A model generated the notes under the pieces. The model was not told the origin of the DNA. It worked only from the letters and a program-made list of their open reading frames with translations, and made no database searches. From contig JAITYX010000011.1 in assembly GCA_021018815.1 (NCBI GenBank), positions 2,370,501 to 2,434,500 of the forward strand: 64,000 nucleotides of DNA, written 5' to 3'. How positions within the stretch are numbered: position 1 is the stretch's first letter; every line of letters begins with the position of its first letter. Shown here piece by piece: positions 46,933-57,334 of the stretch. A program made the translations under genes and the position numbers. This stretch comes from Talinum fruticosum (taxonomy: Eukaryota > Streptophyta > Magnoliopsida > Caryophyllales > Talinaceae).

Positions 46933-47099
46933 TCTCTCATAGAGGTAATTTTTTTCAGTAAAGTTAAATCCCAAAATTCTTGATTCTTTCTCTATCACAA
47001 TAGGAGACAAACCAGAAGAGAAAGCATCCTAAACAATCCACAATCCCCTACTATCTGAGTAGTTTTGATCATCTAGGTTACATCATCAGCATTGTGAGT

Positions 47100-48257
47100 C
47101 TTAATGGTGAAAACTACGGAAGTTGGTCACTTCTTGTGGTCAATGCCCTCAAATCTAAAAATAAACTCAGATTTGTAGATGGAAAAATTACAAACCTACA
47201 GCACCAGACGTTCATGCCTGGGCTAAATGTGATTCAACGGTGATTGCCTAGATCTACAATGTTACAGACAAAAGTCTTCACGCATCAGTAGCCTATGCCT
47301 CCACGGCAAGAGCTATCTGGGTCTATCTCGAGAGGAGATACTCACAAGGGAATTCAATTTGAATTCACCAACACAAAAGGGAGATGACTCTTGTTGAACA
47401 AAATTAACTTTTGGTGACTGAATATTTTACAAAACTGAAAACTTTGTGGGACGAACTTGGAACTTACCAAGTACTCCTCATCTGCACTTGTAATTGTGAG
47501 TGCGGCAAAGCTGTGAATGTGATGCTCGAATAAGAAAGGGTCCATCAATTCTTGATGGGACTAAATCACAGAAAATTCAACAACATTCGGTCTAACTTAT
47601 TGAATCAAGATATGCTGCCAAATCTCAACAAGGCATACACTGTTGTGATACGAGAAGAGCGTCAAATTCTCGTTACCCAGATCAGAAAAGGACGATTGGC
47701 CATGGAACGTGCCGCCTTTAGAGTTGCTGACCCAAATCGTCACGGTGGAGGGCAGCCCAAGTTCTCTCACTGCCAGAAGCTTGGACATGAGCGTAGCCAA
47801 TGCTTCGAACTTGTAGGATACTCAGCAAATTGGTGTAATAGACACGGAAATCGTCAGATTTTTGGAGTGCAACCGGCAACCGTAGAGCGGAGAGCACCAT
47901 AAAAAATTAGGGGAATTAGGATCATGGCCACGGACACTGCTCAGGAAACAGGGCAGGGTACAGCGGTGACGGCGGCGTCGAAGGTACTGCCGTTGGATAC
48001 CGAGGGGTGTCTAATCTCTCTAGAACTCCAGATCTGAACTTTGGGGCAACGAATGTAGAACGTGAGCACCGAGGGGAAAGACAAGGTTTTGTTGGCTTTT
48101 CCTCTTCCCAAGTTGAGCAACCTTTTTCTTTATTTAAAGAACGTAAGAACCAAGGAAAAAGGGAAAAGATGAGTAGTAATTGTTTTCATCTCAAATCTTT
48201 AAAATGGGCACTAGACTTCGGAGCATCGCATCATATGACGTCCGTATTCGAAGTTCT
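47100..48257 (+). pseudogene. Copia-2 gag and protease start (copy 2)
   Basis: The frame 47552-47902 is open: MMGLNHRKFNNIRSNLLNQD, MLPNLNKAYTVVIREERQIL, then RAAFRVADPNRHGGGQPKF and the zinc knuckle FSHCQKLGHERSQC, whose first Cys reads Phe. The protease start WALDFGASHHMTSVFEVLED follows near 48205. A gag N-terminus is present at about 47105-47400 with one stop (GCCTAGATC, 47245). It aligns to 19660-20827, and this copy usually has CAG/CTG where the other has CGG, CCG or CTCG. Confidence 0.8.
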
Positions 48258-50035
48258 TGAAGACTCGGACTCTAAATCTAGATCATTCTAAGTAATATAT
48301 AAAGACTCGAGTACAAACCTCATCTCTTCTAAGTTTTGATTACAAGTCATTACGAGTGTTATAGAAACTCTTATATAAGTTTTCATTTATTTACGATTGA
48401 CTCAAAAACACATTCTTGTTTATTGTCTCACATTGATGTTTCGAGTCACTCGGACATCACTCGAATCTATCGCATGAAGACTCGAGACACTTGCTCGGCG
48501 CATTTACGAGTTGCCTTGAATGAATCAAGTATAACCATCTCATACTTCTAGAGTTTTGATTCCAAGGCATTCTCTATGTCTTAGAAACTTTTACGAGTGA
48601 ATTGTTATCCTATCTAAGTGATACAGACTTTTACTTCATATATTTCTTGCTTTTTCTTAAGTGACTCGGAAAATTGATTCTTTGTTCCGAGTCCATCACT
48701 CGAGTTTATTCGAGTATTCGGTATTCCTCTCACTCGAATTTGACTTCCTATTACATGATCATAAGTCGGCGATTCTAGTCCGGTTATTATTTAGTCTATT
48801 TCAAGTTATTCTCACTTTGATAATCTTTATATAGCTTGAACTACCGCTTAGACTAAGTTAGATGGAATTACGAGTATCATGGATATTGGACTCGGAAAAT
48901 TCCACTTCTCTTCGACTCGGATAATCGGTTGTTTAATTATCATAATTATTTTATTATCTCGTGTCTAACCTTGGACCAAAGTATTTCATACTTTAAGAAC
49001 CAAAGTTATTTTACTTTTGTTGGTTATGTAAACGAGGATACACTTTTCAAACTACAAAAGTAAGCGGCTTCAAAACGTCAAATCACCAGCGAGACATGGC
49101 TTTTTCTCCTTCCCTGCTGCAGTCCCAGGAAGATTGTGTCAGTGCTGTCGACTTTCAAATCCGGAAAATTGGAAGACCATGCCTAACGATGATTTCCACC
49201 TTATGCTTCAAGACACCGCTAGTGGTTTTGGGATTTTCAAGAGAGTTGAACCGTTATCCAACGTTCACATTACAACGGATACTTTACGAGCGACTCGGAC
49301 AGTTCTCGTCAACGGTCACGGAAAACTCTCGGTCGGCGAGACGAAGTTAACGGCTACTCTGCCTTGCCATCTATAAATAGAAGCCACTTCACAAGACTTG
49401 AAGATTGCCGAACGTATTGTTAATACACATACTTGTGCAAAGTCTTTGTATTCACTCTCAATCTTCTACTTACAACTCCTACTCAGTAACTTATTACTTT
49501 CGAGTTGTAAGGTCTTGTACTCGATTACAAACTCTTTCTTACTTTCTCTGTAAGGTCCCTTGATTAGGTCTGTAAGGGTTATCTCGAGCTTAGTTGTCCC
49601 TAGCTGTAAGGGTTATCTTAGCTAGGAAGTACTAGATCGGATAAGGAAACTTTTGAGTCTAGGAAAACTTGTAAAAGAGTTGTCTAAGGGAGCAACTCGG
49701 GTTCGGTCGGTTCACGGTATTTTGTGGACTCAAAATAGTGGATTTGACTTCATGCTTGGACTAGCACGGTTCGTGGTTTTCCGCCCCAGGAGGCTTTCGC
49801 GTTAACTCGAGAGTTATCTTTCCGAGTTCATTTTAGACTCGGACAGTCTTACTACTTCCGACTATTCTGTTTATCTGTTTGTGAAAGCATTTCGAGTCTA
49901 TTCCGATCCGACCTGCCGACTCGGATCCCGCCTTTGTCTCTGCCTTATTGAAAGAGTTAAGAAGTTTTAAAAAAACTTCCATCACCCTATTCACCCCCTC
50001 TAGGGTGACTCGGACTCTCCCAGAGCAAACCTTCA
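48258..50035 (+). repeat. 5' LTR of A3
   Basis: 1778 bp, TGAAGACTCGGAC...GCAAACCTTCA. It is ~300 bp longer than the other copies because the first part is repeated: CATGAAGACTCGAGACAC at about 48474 restarts the LTR beginning, with the CATCTCATACTTCTAGAG block echoing CATCTCTTCTAAG at 48320. Near 49570-49625 the phrase CTGTAAGGGTTATCT occurs twice ~38 bp apart. Confidence 0.85.
49372..49379 (+). promoter_or_regulatory. TATA box of the Sirevirus-like LTR
   Basis: TATAAATA in the phrase CCATCTATAAATAGAAGCC. It is conserved near 21730 and, inverted, near 7358, 30750 and 38255. This is the probable U3 core promoter, with transcription expected to start some tens of bases downstream. Confidence 0.7.
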
Positions 50036-50037
50036 AT

Positions 50038-50049
50038 TGGTATCGAGCC
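50038..50049 (+). promoter_or_regulatory. A3 primer-binding site
   Basis: TGGTATCGAGCC two bases after the LTR. It differs from the initiator-Met complement TGGTATCAGAGCC by loss of AG or GA after the C. Confidence 0.8.
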
Positions 50050-50108
50050 TAGCCTTTCGGAAAGGATCTAACAATCCAAAGGTCTAAAGATCAAATGGCG
50101 CGAGAATA

Positions 50109-51880
50109 ATGGAGAGTTCGATGAAGGCGGATCTTCCAACGAGCCACCAAAATTCAAAGGAACAAACTTTGGGCATCTGGAAGAAACTCATGGAATGTTT
50201 CCTCGGGGATCACGATGAAGTGGTATGGGAAATCATACAACAAGGAAACTATATTCCAATGAAGACTGAAGAATCCAGGATCATCCCCAAGACAAAGGCT
50301 GAATACACCACCGAAGAAGCGAAAAGTTCGAAAAAATTTCAAAGCTATGAACATTCGATGTGCGCCATCGGCTCGGAAGAATACAATCGGGTGTCCGCTT
50401 GCGACTCAGCAAAAGAAGTGTGGGACACACTTCTCAACACTTATGAAAGAACAAGTCAAGTCGGACAAGCGAAGATTAGCCGAGTATCTTCATAAATATG
50501 AGCTATTCAAGATGGAGCCGGAAGAGAACATAACTCAAATGTTCATTCGATTTCATCGAAATCACCAACAACCTCAAGTCACTGGGTAAGAAGATTTTCT
50601 CCGAGGAAATGTGCAGAAAGATACTCGAAGTCTACCCAAAAGAAGATGGGGTCCAAAGGTGACTGCTATAGAGGAAGCTCGGAACCTCTCACTCTTAAAG
50701 CCGGACGAGCTCATTGGGAAGCTTCTCACTCACGAGATCCATCTAGAAGAAGAAGATGCTTGAGGGAAGTTCGAAAAAGAACATAGCATTGAAAGCCTCG
50801 GAATCTAAAGAAGCTAATCCGAGCTAATCGACTCGGAAGAAGATCCCATGGCACTTATTGCAAGAGGCTTCAAGAGGATCATGAAGCTACGGAAGATGGG
50901 ACAAAAAGCCAAAGGAAGAATTCTACAAGAAAGATAAGAGAGACAGAAAAGGTAAGTGCTCTTCTCCTTCAAAGTTATCTTTATCTAAGAATTCCGGTTA
51001 CTTTGAGTGTGGCAGCAAAGACCATATTGTCAAAGACTGTCCTAAGAGAAAAGGGGACAGAAAGAAAAAGAAGGCAATGATGGCAACATGGAGCGATGAG
51101 GACTCATCGAAGATGACGAGGACTCGGACGACTCGAAGTGTTTAATGGCAATGACCGACTCGAAGCGGAACAAGAGTCGGACTCGGACAACAAGGAAACT
51201 AATCCTCGGGAGGTAATTTACTATTTCTTAAAGTTCTCCAAAGTCGATTTAGCTAAATATATTTTTACTTTGGAAGAAAAGTCCAATTCGATTCTTCTCA
51301 TTTCAAAGAACAACTTGAATCAATTTCCTATGAGAGCACTTCTTTGAAAACCGAATTGGAAAAGCCGAGACCGACACTCGGAGAACTCAAGACTAGTGCT
51401 CAAACTAATTAGGCTGAGTCCGAGTTACTCAGGAAAGAAATGAGCAACTAAAGCGAAGCTCACTGAGTCTCAAGTTCTGATTTTAAAGTTTACTCAAGGT
51501 CGGAAAAACCTTGACATGCTCTTAGGGTCACAATGTGTTTCTTTTCGAAAAGAAGGTCTTGGTTTCAACAAAGAGGAGGAATCTAATTCCTACTCGAGTT
51601 ATTCAAAAGGATTCCGAACTGTGAAGTTCGGGAAAGCCGAGCATGGTCCCATTAACGGAAATGAAGGGAGGACTAAACCCGAAGCTGTTTACAAAAAGAA
51701 ACCATTCTCTCGTTGTTTCAAAAGGAAAAGTTTTCAAAAAGAAAGAGACACGAGACTCGGTTATCCGAGAAGAAGACTCGAGAATCGGACAAGACCCAAA
51801 GTCATTCAAATCCGGGTTCCGAAACACCTTGTTCCTCGTAAAAGAACCACGAGTAAAGACATTCATCGGGTTCGTTAGAG
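50109..51880 (+). pseudogene. A3 gag
   Basis: From 50109 the frame reads MESSMKADLPTSHQNSKEQT, then IWKKLMECFLGDHDEVVWEI and SAKEVWDTLLNTYE, typical of the copia gag core. After a frame change near 50460 it continues AEYLHKYELFKMEPEENITQ. A zinc-knuckle region near 51000-51040 reads YFECGSKDHIVKDC, where the first of the CX2C cysteines is Tyr. An acidic DEDSDDSK stretch, a coiled-coil-like region and a Lys/Arg-rich segment (51600-51880) follow. At least five shifts interrupt it, and one at GACTCGAAGCGG (51160) would close if CTG were read for CG. Confidence 0.8.
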
Positions 51881-51889
51881 GAAGTGAGA

Positions 51890-53200
51890 AGGGGTAGATT
51901 CTCTCTGTTTTCCAGGTCACGCAGAAGAAATCAAAAGGACACTGGTACCTTGACAGGTGGATGTTCACGTCATATGTCGGGAGACGCAGGACTCTTTTAC
52001 GAGTTGGAAGACCATAAAGGAGGAAAGGTAACGTTTGGAGATGATAGCAAGGGCAAGATAGTTGGAATAGGCAAGATTGGAAAGGGAAGCAATCCGGTCG
52101 GCCCAGTCTATCTCGTCAAAGGATTAAAGTATAATCTACGAGCATCTCCCAACCGTGCGATAAAGGTCAAGAGGACAAAGTTTGTGAAGCATGCACCGAG
52201 GGAAACAAGTCGAGATCTTCATTCAAATCTCTCGAAGACAGTTTTCATATCCAAAGTACTTGAGCTACTACATATGGATCTATGTGATGAAATCCCTGTG
52301 AAGAGCCTTGGAGGTAAATCTTACATACTTGGTTATCATTGATGATTATTCACGATTTACCTGGGTGTGTTTTCTTAAGCAAAAGAATGAAGCTTTCAAG
52401 GAGTTCGGCGAGGCTCTGCAGAAAAATTCAAGTTGAGTCTCGGACTCGGATCCGGAGGATTCGAACCGACCATGGAAGGGAGTTCGACTACTCAAAATTC
52501 TCGGAGTTTTGTGACAAGAATGGAATCTCTCACAACTTCGAGCACCCGGAACTCCTCAACGAGAATGGAGTAGTAGAGAGAAAGAACAGAACCCTTGAAG
52601 AAATAGCAAGGACGATGATGATTGAGCACAACTTGCCTTATTATTTTTGGGCAAAGGCGATCAACACAGACTAACTACACACTCGAATAGATGCCTCATC
52701 GGACACATTCTAAAGAAGACACCATATGAGCTTTACAAAGGGAAGAAGCCAAATATTTCCTACTTCGGGCCATTTGGATGTAAGTGTTTCGTTCACAACA
52801 ATGGTAAGGATCACTCGACCAAGTTTGATGCTCGGTCGGATGAAGGTATTTTTCTAGGGTACTCCTCTCATAGCAAAGCTTATCGTATTTTCAATAAAAG
52901 AACTAACAAAGTGGAGGAGAGCATCCACGTTGTATTTGATGAGCTTGAACAGGAGAAACCGAGTGAGTCTTCATACTCGAATTGAAACTCGGTCGAGATG
53001 ATGATAATGAAGCTGAACCTACAATGACTCGGACCCAATCTACTCGGAATGGAGACACTCGGAATGACATGACTCGGATCGAAGCACTCCAAGAGCCAAC
53101 TCGAACGTACAAGAGAATGAAGAAGGTCACTCGGATCAAGCTGTGCAACCCACAAATCTAGTGAATTAGAGAAGCTGGTAAAGCATTCAAATTTACCTCT
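51890..53200 (+). pseudogene. A3 protease and integrase
   Basis: The protease region at about 51940-52140 has GCSRHMSGDAGLF (family active site DSGCSRHM, with the Asp-Ser lost to a shift), EDHKGGKVTFGDDSKG and GPVYLVKGLKYNL. The integrase follows: FISKVLELLHMDLCDEIPVK (first Asp) and SLGGKSYIL, then RIRRIRTDHGREFDYSKFSE (second Asp), NGVVERKNRTLEEIARTMMI (catalytic Glu region), YELYKGKKPNISYFGPFGCK and FLGYSSHSKAYRIFNKRTNK. About five shifts are present. The linker to RT (53000-53330) is Thr/Asn/Glu-rich. Confidence 0.85.
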
Positions 53201-53329
53201 AGTCATCCACTAGAGAACATAATCTCCGATATCAACGAGTGGGGTAAGAGCTCGTTCCTCTTTACATAATCTATGTGCATTTACTGCATTCATTTCATTA
53301 ATCGAACCCAAAAATGCACTAGAGGCCCT

Positions 53330-56300
53330 AAATGAACCTGAATGGGTAGAGGCCATGCAAGAGGAACTCAATCAATTTAAGAGAAACCAAGTCCGGACTC
53401 GACCAACCGACCTTCGACCACCCGAGTTATAGGAACCAAATGGGTTTTCAAGAACAAACTGGATGAGGGTGGAGTGGTGACGAGCCGCAAGCGCACGGTG
53501 TTTAAATTGTAGCTAATCAAGGTCGATCCCACAAGGACTCGTTCTAGCAACGCACTAAACTAGCCCTCTACTCAATTGCTAAGTTAATCGGGTTTTTGAA
53601 GTTTGTTTCTCTAAACTAGTTCTAAATATTAAAATCAAATAAATTAATCTAAACTTAAATCAATGGGTAAAAACATCTAGGGATTTGATTTCCTAACAAT
53701 GGGTTTGATTATTTAAACATAATTTGCGCAATCATTCATTCAAATAAATCAAGGATCGATAATCACAAAATTCTACCGCTCTTTCGATGCTTAATAGAAT
53801 TGCTTTAATTAATCTATCAAACAACTTTCGTATGCCTTCAAAGTTAATCAAAGTTAAAGATTTCAAATTATCAAAGTGATCCCCTAATTTACTAATCTTT
53901 TCTCAAATTTCATAAACTAGGTAGAAAAGTTGGTTGTCGGATTATTCTATTTCACCTTTCGAGTACATGATAGATTAATCTCTAAACATAAGTATTCTAG
54001 GCCTTCAAAACACTCATGAACATGATGAACACAACTTTCTATTGAATCAAAATCAGAATTCCAGAACAAATCATATAAAACTAATCAAACTACATTGTTT
54101 CGGATTACAAATCCCTAGAAAAACTAAACTACTCGCACATGTTTATTAAAAGCTTAAATAATATCCAATAGATTGAAATCAAACCTCAAACAGCAAAATG
54201 AAGAAATAGATGATAGACTTGAAGTGCTCCACTTGAATCTTTCGACTTCGGATGGAACTCCGCAATTGCTTCAATCTTCTTCTTCGATCTCCAAAGCTTT
54301 TGGTTTGATGTGGATGAATGGAGGAAGGAGAAATGGAGGATGAACTATGGAGGATTCTGGACTGGCTTCCTGCGAGAATGGCCGAACATCAGCTTAAATA
54401 AGCCATTAATAAGCAATCAAGAGGCGAAACTGTCAAAACCGAATCGTCTCGGCAAAATTTACCTCTAACACGGGCCGTGTCCTCCGACACGGGCTGACCG
54501 TGTTGGATGCTCGGCATGTCAAAACTGGACGGGGACGCTGAAAGCGGGCCGTGTCCTCCGACACGGGCTGACCGTTCTCGATGTAAAGGCTCGACCTCCA
54601 ACACGGGCCATTTCCTCCGAAGCGGGATGCCCGTGTTGGGTGCTTGGAAAGATGCGTCAAATTGATTCGATCATAACTTCCTCGTCCGATGTCCAAATGA
54701 TGCGATTCTTGATTTTCCGGAACGCTCATTGAGTCTAGTTCTAATTCTTTCATCATTATGCTTGCTTCATAAGTGCAGGAAAAAATATAATTTAGAGAGT
54801 AAAGAAGTGTCCGTTTCCGCACCCTTCTTACTTTCTAACTCATATCTTTTCCGTTCCTCAACGTAATTAAGCTTATAATATGTCATTGGAAAGCTCTTTC
54901 AATAAAGAAGTTAGAAACATAGATTCAAAATAGCCTTGGACTGAAATATGACTAAAATCAAGTCCAAATCATTAGGAAGGCTGCAGAAACAGACCAAAAA
55001 CGCAAATCCCAAGTGAAAAGCATAAATGGGGCATAAAGTACATAAATATGAACATAAATCCCCAAAAATGACAAGCAACTTCCTATGAAATCTAATGCAA
55101 AAATGGCACTTATCAAGTGGTAGTCGAAACAAGGCTAGACTTGTGGCTAAGGGTTACAATCAAGAAGGAATTGATTGTGGAGAAACCTTGCACCTGTAGC
55201 GAATTGAAGCTATTAGAATATCGTTAGCATTTGCATCCAGCATGCATATTAAATTATATCAAATGGATGTTAAGTGTGCATTTCTCAATGGTCTTATTGA
55301 AGAGGAAGTCTATGTCGAGCAGACCTCCTGGTTTTGAAAACTCGGAATTTCCAAATCATGTTTTCAAACTTCAAAAGGCTCTCTATGGTCTTAAACAAGC
55401 TCCTCGAGCTTGGTATGAAAGATTGAGTAGCTTCCTGGTTCAAAATGATTTCAAAAGAGGTCAGATTGACAAGACTCTTTTAATAAAGACCAAAGGGAAA
55501 GATTTCCTTATTGTGCAAATCTATGTTGATGATATTATTTTCGGTGCTACTAATGAATTTACGTGCCGAGAATTTTCCGAGTTAATGAGCCAAGAATTCC
55601 AAATGAGTATGATGGGAGAACTCAATTTCTTCTTTGGGTTACAAATCAAACAAGACAAAGATGGAATCTATGTCCATCAATCAAAGTACACCAAGGAACT
55701 GCTGAAGAAATACAAACTCCAAGATGCAAAGCACGCATCTACACCTATGAGCAAGCGAGCATTAAGCTTGACTCGGATGAGAAAGGTAAAGCAAGTAGAT
55801 CGAAACTCTATCGAGGTATGATTGGATCTCTACTATATCTCACTTCAAGCAGGCCGGATATAATGTTTAGTGTTTGTCTATGCACAAGATTTCGAGGCTA
55901 ACCCAAAAGAATCACATCTCACTGCGGTGAAGAGAATATTTAGATATCTTGCAGGTACTCGGAATTTAGGTCTATGGTATTCCGGAGACTCAAAACTAAC
56001 TCTCACTTGGATACTCGGACGCCGACTACGCTGGATACAAAGTTCATCGAAAGAGCACTTCCGGAGCATGCCAATTTCTGGGTCAATCCCTAATATCTTG
56101 GCACTCAAAGAAACAAAACTCGAGTAGCTCTATCAACTGCAGAAGCCAAGTATATTGCGGCAGGAGCTTGTTGCGCTCGGATCCTATGGATAAAACAACA
56201 CTTGAAAGATCTTGGACTATTTCTCAAATCAGTTCCAATCAAGTGTGACAACCAAAGCGCAATCAGCATCACAAAGAATCCTGTCCAAGCACTCGAAAAC

Positions 56301-56468
56301 AAAGCATATCGAGGTCGGATATCACTTCTTACGCGATCATTCGGAAAAGGTGATATCGAACTTGAATTCATTCCTACTAATTTTCAATTAGCTGATATCT
56401 TTACTAAGCCTCTTGGTGAAGATCAATTTTGCTTTATTCGGAATGAGCTTGGTATGCTAAATGCTTAA
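53330..56468 (+). pseudogene. A3 reverse transcriptase and RNase H, split by a solo LTR
   Basis: RT begins at about 53330 (ALNEPEWVEAMQEELNQFK) and reaches NKLDEGG, where the gypsy-type solo LTR is inserted. It resumes at 55116 in SRNKARLVAKGYNQ. Then a well-kept stretch (55231-55821) carries SEFPNHVFKLQKALYGLKQA, RAWYERLSSFLVQND, IYVDDIIFGATNE (YVDD), MSMMGELNFFFGLQIKQDKD and YTKELLKKYKLQDAKHAS. RNase H: RIFRYLAGTRNLGLWYSGDS (about 55930), IKCDNQSAISITKNP (about 56240), ELEFIPTNFQLADIFTKPLG and the terminal FIRNELGMLNA, ending at 56468. It is the best RT in the window, though still shifted. Confidence 0.9.
53478..55115 (-). mobile_element. Solo LTR of the gypsy-type family, copy 3
   Basis: 1638 bp, TGACGAGCCGCAAGCGCACG...GGCACTTATCA, with a perfect target duplication AGTGG (53473-53477 and 55116-55120). 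Removing LTR plus one target copy restores the RT reading GATGAGGGTGGAGTGG|TAGTCG, so the insertion lies precisely in the A3 RT. It is the most complete of the three copies and therefore the reference for family ends. It has the three-part CACGGGC inverted-repeat region at about 54465-54640. Confidence 0.9.
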
Positions 56469-56640
56469 GTATGTGCTATTCTTACTCATTGCTCGATTAC
56501 GTGTTACGTGTTTTCGGTTTTTAATAACATTTAGCTCAGTTGATTCGGTGATACTCGGGTTGATGGGGACTCTGTTGCTCGCAACCACATGGAGTCTCTT
56601 CTCTGCCTTTTGTCTCGGGTCGGTTGCTTTTTTTTTCGGG

Positions 56641-57334
56641 TTTATTAAAAACTACAGTTCGATGGATGTTACTTAGTTTAACTGTTAAAAATCTTTGAAA
56701 ATTATTGTTAAAAACTTATGCTCAAATTTAATCTAAATCGATCTTTACAACTCCTTTTACACTAAAAAGAAAAATTAGAGATATAGTTTGTATTCTATGG
56801 TGAATTCCCTTTGCTTGGATAGAGATCGAGGAGGATTGATGACGAGTATAGTCATAAACTCCATCACTTGTTTGCAAAGTAGATGTGACACGACCTTTTA
56901 CGTATAAAAGTGTTTTATTGCACTTGCATTTTTGGTCTTTTAATGAAATGCTTACTAATTTAAGGGCACCTTCTGGATTATTTAAATGCTATTTACTTTA
57001 AAAGATAGGTTTATGAGACGTTTGTGGTGTACTGAAATAATTGAAAAGTGAAAAAGAGCTAATAAAAGTAAATTTTAATTCGATATTAGTGCGGTTTTCT
57101 TTTGATTTTTCTTTTTCTTTTTTAGCTTCCGAGACCAGTATGTATGACCCACTTGTATAATTTTGAGGTATAATCGAGCCGAGCCCGAGTCTAGGGTTAT
57201 TGATGAAATCAATTAGGCCTTATTCAACAGCTTGTAATGTCCTGTAATGCCAAATATTTCGCTCTTCTTTCATCAATGACTAAAGAAGATCCAGTGTTGT
57301 TGAAAAGATTACAATGTCCTTCAGTTTTCTACAG
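56641..57334 (+). other. Non-repetitive DNA before the TBL fragment
   Basis: About 700 bp, AT-rich, without a recognisable exon. It ends in a plausible 3' splice site (TTCAGTTTTCTACAG, 57320-57334). It is probably intron of the trichome-birefringence-like gene, cut by the A3 junction. Confidence 0.5.

Larger units (their letters stand above)
43398..48257 (+). mobile_element. Copia-2, copy 2 (5' half only)
   Basis: LTR from 43398 (TATTAGGATATATTTTCC) interrupted by a 3.1-kb MULE-like element, LTR end at 46919, primer-binding site, gag and protease up to the insertion of Sirevirus element A3 at 48258. The 3' half (integrase, RT, RNase H, 3' LTR) is absent: to the right of A3 lies unrelated gene DNA. 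The LTR carries the ~74-bp unit three times (about 43460-43680). It is paralogous to 18608-20827. Confidence 0.85.
48258..56640 (+). mobile_element. Sirevirus-like copia element A3, lacking the 3' end
   Basis: 5' LTR 48258-50035, primer-binding site 50038, then gag, protease, integrase, RT and RNase H to 56468, followed by ~170 bp homologous to the post-pol spacer of A1. There is no extra ORF and no 3' LTR: the element stops near 56640 against DNA leading to a trichome-birefringence-like gene. It inserted into Copia-2 copy 2 at GTTCT (48253-48257), the same site as the solo LTR 20828-22310. RT is split by a gypsy-type solo LTR. It is the only copy here with a gag. Confidence 0.9.
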
